Assembly (NCBI GenBank): GCA_937893785.1
Contig: CALCSP010000148.1
Coordinates: forward strand, 1-6,844
DNA length: 6,844 nucleotides
Direction of reading: 5' to 3'
Source: an uncultured Verrucomicrobiales bacterium
Lineage (GTDB): Bacteria; Verrucomicrobiota; Verrucomicrobiia; Verrucomicrobiales; DEV007
Both the position numbers and the translations under genes were made by a program. The notes under the pieces were generated by a model. The model was given only the letters and a program-made list of their open reading frames with translations, searched no databases and was not told the origin of the DNA. The first letter of the stretch is position 1. The number at the start of each line of letters is the position of its first letter. Positions 1 through 4,829 of this stretch are shown here, one piece after another.

Positions 1-136
1 CACCACGACGGGCACCAAGTCCACCTTTCTGCGGAGGTCCACCACGACGGGCATCAGGCCCACCTTTCTGCGGAGGTCCACCACGACGGGCATCAGGCCC
101 ACCTTTCTGCGGGGGGCCACCACGGCGGGCATCAGG
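1..136. repeat. 39-bp tandem repeat, about 3.5 copies visible
   Basis: Units begin at 1, 40, 79 and 118, each starting CACCACG(A/G)CGGGCA. Units 1 and 2 differ at three bases and units 2 and 3 at two. The fourth diverges after about 19 bases, at position 137. Near identity at silent positions implies recent expansion or continuing homogenisation. The array encodes the 13-residue units of the minus-strand protein and probably continues beyond the left edge. Confidence 0.93.
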
Positions 137-325
137 TCTTGCCTCTTCGCGTTTATCTTCTGCAAGAGAATCTACATGATGCGATTTCTCCCGCTTTACG
201 TTGCCTTTGCCCTTTTTCCCACGCACATCATCCCGCTCAGCCAAAGCTGCCGGAACAATGACCGTGAAAGAAGCCGCAAGCACTCCCGTAAGCAGTAATT
301 TCGTTAACGTATTCATTCTGTTCAT
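1..325 (-). CDS. Secreted basic protein with RRGGPPQKGG repeats (3' end off window)
   Basis: I do not recognise this gene and assign no function. Reading leftward from ATG at 323-325, 108 codons are visible before the window edge cuts it. Residues 1-29 form a signal peptide: a short n-region with Arg3 and Lys9, a hydrophobic core LLLTGVLAASF, and an Ala-Leu-Ala cleavage site before Glu30. Residues 30-63 are a highly charged linker with many Lys, Arg, Asp and Glu. From about residue 64 the protein consists of 13-residue units, PDARRGGPPQKGG, in at least three near-identical copies with a partial or diverged one at the edge. Each unit has net charge about +2, so the exported protein is Gly/Pro/Arg-rich, basic and probably disordered. 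A second in-frame ATG at 314-316 would give MNTLTK and also leaves a good signal peptide; neither start has a Shine-Dalgarno sequence. It is transcribed divergently from the large repeat-protein gene. Confidence 0.8.
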   Translation of the reverse strand, partial: MNRMNTLTKLLLTGVLAASFTVIVPAALAERDDVRGKKGKGNVKREKSHHVDSLAEDKREEARPDARRGGPPQKGGPDARRGGPPQKGGPDARRGGPPQKGGLGARRG

Positions 326-369
326 TGGTCTTTGGGTTTGTGATTCAATTTGTATCTTTCCGAAATAAA

Positions 370-384
370 GGGAAAACACTTCCC
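370..384. promoter_or_regulatory. Short dyad GGGAA-N5-TTCCC
   Basis: A perfect 5-bp inverted repeat with a 5-base spacer lies about 45 bases upstream of the minus-strand start codon. It could be an operator or a small leader hairpin. Dyads this short are common by chance, so the call is tentative. Confidence 0.2.
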
Positions 385-627
385 TCATCGGCGATTTGAT
401 TATCTTACTCTGCCAGACATTGATGACGGAAACATTACAGCCGATAATCTATTTTTAGCGACTGCCGCCTAATCGAGTCACCTTTGCTGTAGAACTCATC
501 AAACTTAGCAAATAGAGAGACCAAACTCAGCAGATCTTTTAACTAATGACCGTTAAAGCGCCTCTCTAATAAATCCCGTATCAAAGGAACTCTTTTGGAT
601 GCCCAGTGAAACGATCGAAAACCGCGC

Positions 628-644
628 AAATTGATGCGCAATTT
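628..644. promoter_or_regulatory. Inverted repeat AAATTG-N5-CAATTT
   Basis: A perfect 6-bp dyad with a 5-base spacer (ATGCG) sits in the middle of the divergent intergenic region. Its position suits a regulator binding site between the two genes, but nothing else supports that. Confidence 0.2.
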
Positions 645-725
645 CCCCATCCTGAGTTTGATAAATAAAAAAAATCTCGACTTTGATTCTGTGAATACAA
701 ACCTCCATTCTTTCAAGGTTTTTGC

Positions 726-754
726 ATGCAGGGAGCTGCATCAGAGCGTATGAT
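726..754 (+). promoter_or_regulatory. Dyad ATGCAG/CTGCAT plus TATGAT -10-like box
   Basis: Arms ATGCAG (726-731) and CTGCAT (736-741) are perfectly complementary around a GGAG loop. A TATGAT hexamer, one mismatch from the -10 consensus, follows at 749-754. Transcription from it would begin near 761 and give a leader of about 17 bases before the ATG at 778. There is no good -35 box at normal spacing; the dyad lies where one would be, as at an activator- or repressor-controlled promoter. The core ATGCA-N6-TGCAT recurs upstream of the next plus-strand gene. The GGAG in the loop is too far from any in-frame start to act as a ribosome binding site. Confidence 0.35.
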
Positions 755-777
755 TGTCATCTGGTTACAGACTATTG

Positions 778-3700
778 ATGACACAAAAAAGTCTCATAGC
801 TGCCCTTCTCAGCATTGCCCTTAACGCCCACTCCTCAGCCGAGGTATCAGTTGCCATTTCGACCATACAGCAAGGCAATGAAGTCGGGGGAAGTCCCACC
901 ATCTTTCAGCTAACGCGATCAGGCGACACCACATCTCCTCTATCGATTAATCTGCTGCTGCGCGGCACCGCTCTTCCAGATCTAGACTACATTCCCCCGA
1001 CCGAATCCACCGGCCCGCACAGCATCACAATTGCGAGCGGTGAAAGCACTACCTCAGTGATCATACCCACCCTCAGCGATGACATTTTTGACCCTGGAGA
1101 ATCCCTTCTCGCCATTGTTCAAAAGGGACCGGGTTATATCATCACGCCCGGCATGGGACGCACGACGGCATTCATCAGTGCCGAAAGCCTTGTCTCCAGC
1201 GTCGCTGATGCCAGCTATGCCGTCGGCAAGTCCTACAACCAATGGGAAAACTATAACGCTTTCGCGGCGCTCAATCAAGATGGCGGTGTTATCACCTGGG
1301 GTTCTGAAACTGACGGAGGCAATAGCAGTGCAGTTTCCAGACAACTCGCTTCAGGAGTAACTAGTATCGCATCCACCTACTCATCATTTGCCGCACTGAA
1401 GAACAACGGTTCCGTGGTCAGCTGGGGATCCGCAGCAAACGGCGGCGACAATACTGAAGTTGCAGAACAGCTATCTCTCGGCGTTGTCAGAATTTACTCC
1501 AACTACGATGCGTTTGCTGCCCTCAGGAAAGACGGTTCCCTCATTACTTGGGGTGATAACAATAACGCTGCAGATAGCAGCCTCGTATCAGACCGCATTG
1601 CTTTTGGAGTCACTGATGTCATATCCACAAAGTATGCCTTCGCTGCACTGAAGGAAGATGGTTCTGTCGTCACTTGGGGAAGGCCCTCATACGGTGGCGA
1701 CAGTAGCGCGGTAGCCGAGCATATTTCCTCTGGAGTTTCCCGTGTTTTTTCCAACAACAGTGCCTTTGCAGCACTCATGAATGATGGATCTGTTGTCACA
1801 TGGGGATCAGAAGCAAACGGAGGCGATAGCTCCATGATTGCAGAACAGCTCACATCCGGCATTACTCACGTTTTTGCCACCAGTAGCGCGTTTGCTGCAC
1901 TTAAGGAAACTGGAGCTGTTGTGACTTGGGGATCCGAAACCGGCGGTGGCGACAGTTCTTCGATAGTAGAGCAAGTCGCCTCAGGAATTACTCATATCTT
2001 TGCAAACGGCAGCGCATTTGCTGCACTGACACAAAATGGCTCTATCGTCACTTGGGGTGCAGTCACCAACGGTGGTAATAGTTCCTCGGTGGCAGACAAA
2101 ATTGACTCCGGTGTGATAAACATCTTTGCCACCATAAGCGCCTTCGCTGCACTGAAAGACAACGGAGAAGTGATTACCTGGGGCTCAAATTCCTCCGGAG
2201 GCAACAGCAACCTTGTGTCAGAAAAGCTCAGCTCCAATGTGATCCATGTATACAATACAAGGACAGCCTTCGCAGCCCTCAAGGATGATGGCTCCGTCGT
2301 CACTTGGGGCTCAAATTCAGATGGAGGTAACAGCTCTACGGTCACAGGAGAGATTTCGTCCGGAATCATCCGCATTTTTTCCAACCGCTATGCCTTTGCG
2401 GCACTCAAGGAAAATGGCTCCGTGGTGACCTGGGGGCGCTCGGGTTACGGTGGAACGAGTAATGAGGTAACGAGTCTCCTTCAATCGGGCATCATCACAC
2501 TTTCAAACACTTCCACTACTGATTCACTTATCCTGTCACCGTTAACCTCCATTTCAGTCAGAACGACTCATCAAGGCAGCGAGAAAGACGCACGTCCTAC
2601 CGTCTTTGAGTTTTCCAGAGACAGCATTGAAGACGGTGAACTTTCCGTGAATTTCCTGTTACAGGGCACAGCAATAAATTCAATTGATTACACTTCCCCC
2701 ACCCTGCCAGATGCAAACAATATCCTTACTATTACCTTCCCCGAGGAAAGTGACACCGCCTCATTATCCCTTCCCACACTGGCCGACAACGTGGTTGATC
2801 CCAAAGAAACAATCATCGCAATACTACGCCCTGCCCCTGGTTACCGCATCTGCCCAGGTCATGATCGAGCCACTTCTATTATTGGATCCGAACAACTCGA
2901 CCCTGTTGCCATTAGCCGGGGTTACTCTGGCAAGTCGACTGGTGAATACGCTAATGAAATGGCCTTTGCCGCTCTGAAACGTAATGGTGCCGTGATTACC
3001 TGGGGCTCAACCGCTGCCGGAGGAGACAGCAGCAGTGTATCCGAGCAAATCCAATCAGCAGTGACTGGAATCTTCTCAACGGCCAGTGCTTTTTCAGCAC
3101 TCAGGCAGGACGGCTCTGTGGTGACCTGGGGAGCAGGAGCTTCTGGGGGAAACAGTAGCGACGTCCGCAATGATCTGAGCTCCGGTGTCCAAAGGATTTT
3201 TTCCAACCGCTATGCTTTCGCCGCACTCAAGGAGAACAACTCCGTTATCACCTGGGGATCTACTCCCTCAGGAGGGGACAGCAGCATGGTTTCCTCACAG
3301 TTATCAACTGGGGTGCGTGAAGTCTTCTCCAATGAGAACTGCTTTGCCGCACTCAAGGAAAACGGATCAGTGGTGAGCTGGGGGCGTAGTGAAAGCGGTG
3401 GCGACAGCAGCAGTGTCAATGACAGACTCAGTGCCGGGGTGACGCGTGTCTTTGCAACAGCAAATGCTTTTGCAGCACTCAGAGAAAACGGCAGCGTCGT
3501 GGTCTGGGGAGCCGAGGAAGAAGGTGGTAATGGAACCCTGCGTGATGTTTCCAGCCAGCTTGGTTACGGAATCATCGACATTGTCTCCACAGGAGCAGCA
3601 TTTTCCTCATTGAGAAAAAACGGCTCTGTGGGCTCATGGGGATCAATCTCCTACGGGGGCGATAACAGTAGCGTTGCCAATGAGCTACTCGATGGAGTGG

Positions 3701-4656
3701 TAAAGATCTTCGCCAACAGAACCGCCTTTGCTGCCCTTAAGGAAGACGGTTCCGTTATCACATGGGGATCAAAATCAAATGGGGGAGACAGCAGTATTGT
3801 GGCTGGGCAACTCAGTGCAGGCGTTACCCGAGTTTTCTCAACCCATCAGGCCTTTGCTGCCCTGAAGTCGGACGGCTCCGTAGTCACATGGGGCCGAGCC
3901 AGCCACGGAGGCAACAGCAGCAGTGTTTCTGAAAGCCTTTCCGGAGGTGTTACTGGGATTTTCTCGACTCGGCGTGCCTTTGCAGCCCTCAAAGACAATG
4001 GAACCGTCACCACCTGGGGTGATCCTCAGTATGGAGGTGAAAGCAGCCACCTTGAAGAATCACTCTCCTCCGGAGTAACTGCCATCTTTGCCACTGACCA
4101 TGCCTTTGCGGCCCTCAAGGATGATGGATCCGTCATCACTTGGGGATCAGCAACCAACGGAGGTGATAGTAGCTTTGTTTCCGCCCAGCTAGACTCAGGG
4201 GTCGTCGCCTTCTGCGATCCACTCAACCTATTCAGTTTGAACATTCCCCCAACTGATGGAGACAGCGATAATGATGGGTTGCCGGATTCCGCGGAAACCA
4301 ATACCGGTCTGTTTGTCTCCTCAGCCAATACCGGAACAGATCCACTCAACCCTGACACGGACGGTGACGGATGGATGGACGGAAATGAGGTTCAGCTTGG
4401 TACATCACCGCTTAATCGTTACAGCACACCACCCTTTACTCTCAATTTAAGTGCCATTCACCAACCGAATACCCCCCCTGCTCAAATGACTCTTTCCTTC
4501 CCTGCGCTGAACGGGCAGTCCTACATTATAGAAGGATCACCTGATCTGGTAAACTGGCAGGTCATCGAAACCGGCATCAACGGCAGTGGAAGCACGATTA
4601 ATCGCAGCTATCCGAAAAACGGAAGCCTGCATTTTTTCCGGCTGCGCAGGGAATAA
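778..4656 (+). CDS. Secreted RCC1-like repeat protein, two Calx-beta modules, TSP3-like Asp linker
   Basis: A 1292-residue exported protein of unknown role. Residues 1-21 are a signal peptide: Lys4, core SLIAALLSIALNA, cleavage after Ser-Ser-Ala. Residues 22-138 resemble a Calx-beta domain (GTA...DY, then DD...DPGE). Ten 42-residue repeats follow, their Phe-Ala-Ala-Leu starting at residues 162, 204, 246 and so on to 540. A second Calx-beta-like domain spans 592-707 and ten more repeats begin at 730 and end near 1151. Residues 1160-1211 carry Asp-rich D-x-D-x-D-G loops of thrombospondin type 3 style, likely calcium-binding. Residues 1220-1292 are a beta domain ending FFRLRRE, typical of Verrucomicrobiota. 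The repeats (AFAALK-x-DGSVVTWG) resemble RCC1 repeats but are shorter than the usual 51-68 residues, so a beta-propeller or solenoid is an inference. Only three Cys are present. No LPXTG, PEP-CTERM or C-terminal membrane anchor is seen. An in-frame TTG at 754 would add eight residues before the signal peptide, so the ATG is preferred. A binding or adhesion role is plausible but unproven. Confidence 0.9.
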   Translation: MTQKSLIAALLSIALNAHSSAEVSVAISTIQQGNEVGGSPTIFQLTRSGDTTSPLSINLLLRGTALPDLDYIPPTESTGPHSITIASGESTTSVIIPTLSDDIFDPGESLLAIVQKGPGYIITPGMGRTTAFISAESLVSSVADASYAVGKSYNQWENYNAFAALNQDGGVITWGSETDGGNSSAVSRQLASGVTSIASTYSSFAALKNNGSVVSWGSAANGGDNTEVAEQLSLGVVRIYSNYDAFAALRKDGSLITWGDNNNAADSSLVSDRIAFGVTDVISTKYAFAALKEDGSVVTWGRPSYGGDSSAVAEHISSGVSRVFSNNSAFAALMNDGSVVTWGSEANGGDSSMIAEQLTSGITHVFATSSAFAALKETGAVVTWGSETGGGDSSSIVEQVASGITHIFANGSAFAALTQNGSIVTWGAVTNGGNSSSVADKIDSGVINIFATISAFAALKDNGEVITWGSNSSGGNSNLVSEKLSSNVIHVYNTRTAFAALKDDGSVVTWGSNSDGGNSSTVTGEISSGIIRIFSNRYAFAALKENGSVVTWGRSGYGGTSNEVTSLLQSGIITLSNTSTTDSLILSPLTSISVRTTHQGSEKDARPTVFEFSRDSIEDGELSVNFLLQGTAINSIDYTSPTLPDANNILTITFPEESDTASLSLPTLADNVVDPKETIIAILRPAPGYRICPGHDRATSIIGSEQLDPVAISRGYSGKSTGEYANEMAFAALKRNGAVITWGSTAAGGDSSSVSEQIQSAVTGIFSTASAFSALRQDGSVVTWGAGASGGNSSDVRNDLSSGVQRIFSNRYAFAALKENNSVITWGSTPSGGDSSMVSSQLSTGVREVFSNENCFAALKENGSVVSWGRSESGGDSSSVNDRLSAGVTRVFATANAFAALRENGSVVVWGAEEEGGNGTLRDVSSQLGYGIIDIVSTGAAFSSLRKNGSVGSWGSISYGGDNSSVANELLDGVVKIFANRTAFAALKEDGSVITWGSKSNGGDSSIVAGQLSAGVTRVFSTHQAFAALKSDGSVVTWGRASHGGNSSSVSESLSGGVTGIFSTRRAFAALKDNGTVTTWGDPQYGGESSHLEESLSSGVTAIFATDHAFAALKDDGSVITWGSATNGGDSSFVSAQLDSGVVAFCDPLNLFSLNIPPTDGDSDNDGLPDSAETNTGLFVSSANTGTDPLNPDTDGDGWMDGNEVQLGTSPLNRYSTPPFTLNLSAIHQPNTPPAQMTLSFPALNGQSYIIEGSPDLVNWQVIETGINGSGSTINRSYPKNGSLHFFRLRRE
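1261..2520 (+). repeat. Ten 126-bp (42-residue) RCC1-like coding repeats, array A
   Basis: The Phe codon that opens each unit falls at 1261, 1387, 1513, 1639, 1765, 1891, 2017, 2143, 2269 and 2395, exactly 126 bases apart with no indel. Shared positions within a unit are Phe1, Leu4, Gly8, Trp13-Gly14, Gly19-Gly20, Ser22, Gly32 and Ala42. Unit 3 has Ala-Ala in place of Gly19-Gly20. The tail of unit 10 decays into the linker to the second Calx-beta-like domain. The DNA of the units is well diverged, so the array is old and held by selection on protein. Confidence 0.95.
2965..4230 (+). repeat. Ten RCC1-like coding repeats, array B
   Basis: Phe codons opening each unit lie at 2965, 3091, 3217, 3343, 3469, 3601, 3727, 3853, 3979 and 4105. 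Spacing is 126 bases except unit 5, which is 132 bases (two extra residues near GGNGTLRDVSS). Trp13-Gly14 is kept in all ten. Unit 3 has Asn for Gly8, and units 2 and 6 have Ser in the FAAL motif (FSAL, FSSL). The last unit ends at Cys-Asp-Pro before the Asp-rich linker. Confidence 0.95.
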
Positions 4657-4692
4657 AGCTTAGCCGTTGCCGCCCATGCTTCACCATTAATC

Positions 4693-4722
4693 TCTGGATT
4701 CTTCTCTCAAAATAAATCCGGA
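4693..4722 (+). other. Potential hairpin after the repeat-protein gene
   Basis: TCTGGATT (4693-4700) can pair with AATCCGGA (4715-4722) over eight positions, one of them G-U, around a 14-base loop. It lies about 40 bases after the stop codon. It is followed by A-rich sequence with no T-run, so it is not a standard intrinsic terminator. It might be a weak terminator or mRNA end structure, or chance. Confidence 0.25.
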
Positions 4723-4723
4723 A

Positions 4724-4752
4724 AATATGCAAAATATTGCATATTCTATAAA
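4724..4752 (+). promoter_or_regulatory. Perfect 9-bp dyad plus TATAAA -10-like box
   Basis: Arms AATATGCAA (4724-4732) and TTGCATATT (4737-4745) pair perfectly around an AATA loop; this is the longest perfect dyad I found in the non-coding parts. TATAAA follows at 4747-4752 and would start transcription near 4759, about 70 bases before the ATG at 4830. Lacking GC pairs and a T-run, it reads better as a protein-binding site than as a terminator. Its core ATGCA-N6-TGCAT matches the dyad before the upstream gene. Confidence 0.4.
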
Positions 4753-4769
4753 TTGCCTTCGTCACAGAT

Positions 4770-4779
4770 GCGTTAACGC
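4770..4779. promoter_or_regulatory. 10-bp palindrome GCGTTAACGC
   Basis: A perfect uninterrupted palindrome in the leader of the downstream gene, 50 bases before its start. It may be an operator. The inner eight bases, CGTTAACG, also occur at 302-309 inside the minus-strand gene, so it may equally be coincidental. Confidence 0.2.
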
Positions 4780-4829
4780 TATTTACTGGTATTTTTTGTT
4801 TATCTCCCCAATATGCTTCACCAATAATA

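Larger units (their letters stand above)
326..777. other. Divergent intergenic region, no convincing gene
   Basis: About 450 bases separate the start of the minus-strand basic protein from the start of the plus-strand repeat protein, so both promoters should lie here. It holds several AT-rich stretches, the short inverted repeats listed separately and a TATGAT hexamer at 749-754. I found no well-spaced -35/-10 pair for either gene and no tRNA-like or riboswitch-like structure. A 62-codon minus-strand frame at 553-741 is open but lacks a ribosome binding site and any recognisable motif. Confidence 0.7.

Noticed and set aside
1..136. CRISPR array or mobile-element end from the 39-bp repeats
   Set aside because: Units are contiguous with no unique spacers, and they translate in frame as a regular 13-residue protein repeat.
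553..741. 62-codon minus-strand open frame in the divergent intergenic region
   Set aside because: It has no Shine-Dalgarno sequence, signal peptide, recognisable motif or neighbour link, and overlaps the promoter-like dyad at 726-741. Length is within chance for AT-rich spacer, though it is the only open frame there and cannot be excluded.
754..777. Upstream TTG start for the repeat protein, adding eight residues
   Set aside because: The ATG at 778 gives a compact, typical signal peptide; the TTG overlaps the TATGAT hexamer and has no ribosome binding site.
750..824. 24-codon frame from ATG at 750 overlapping the start of the repeat-protein gene, possible regulatory upstream ORF
   Set aside because: Only one short frame with no ribosome binding site at proper spacing, and it overlaps the probable -10 box, so it may not be fully transcribed.
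1503..3419. Long antisense and alternate-frame open frames across the repeat arrays, with motifs such as LLSPP and SAAKA
   Set aside because: They are shadows. The repeat length is a multiple of three, so a stop-free alternate frame in one unit recurs in the next, giving long but meaningless frames.
4693..4745. Intrinsic terminator after the repeat-protein gene
   Set aside because: Neither hairpin is followed by a T-run, and the stronger one is entirely AT-rich apart from two GC pairs; a terminator call is not supported.
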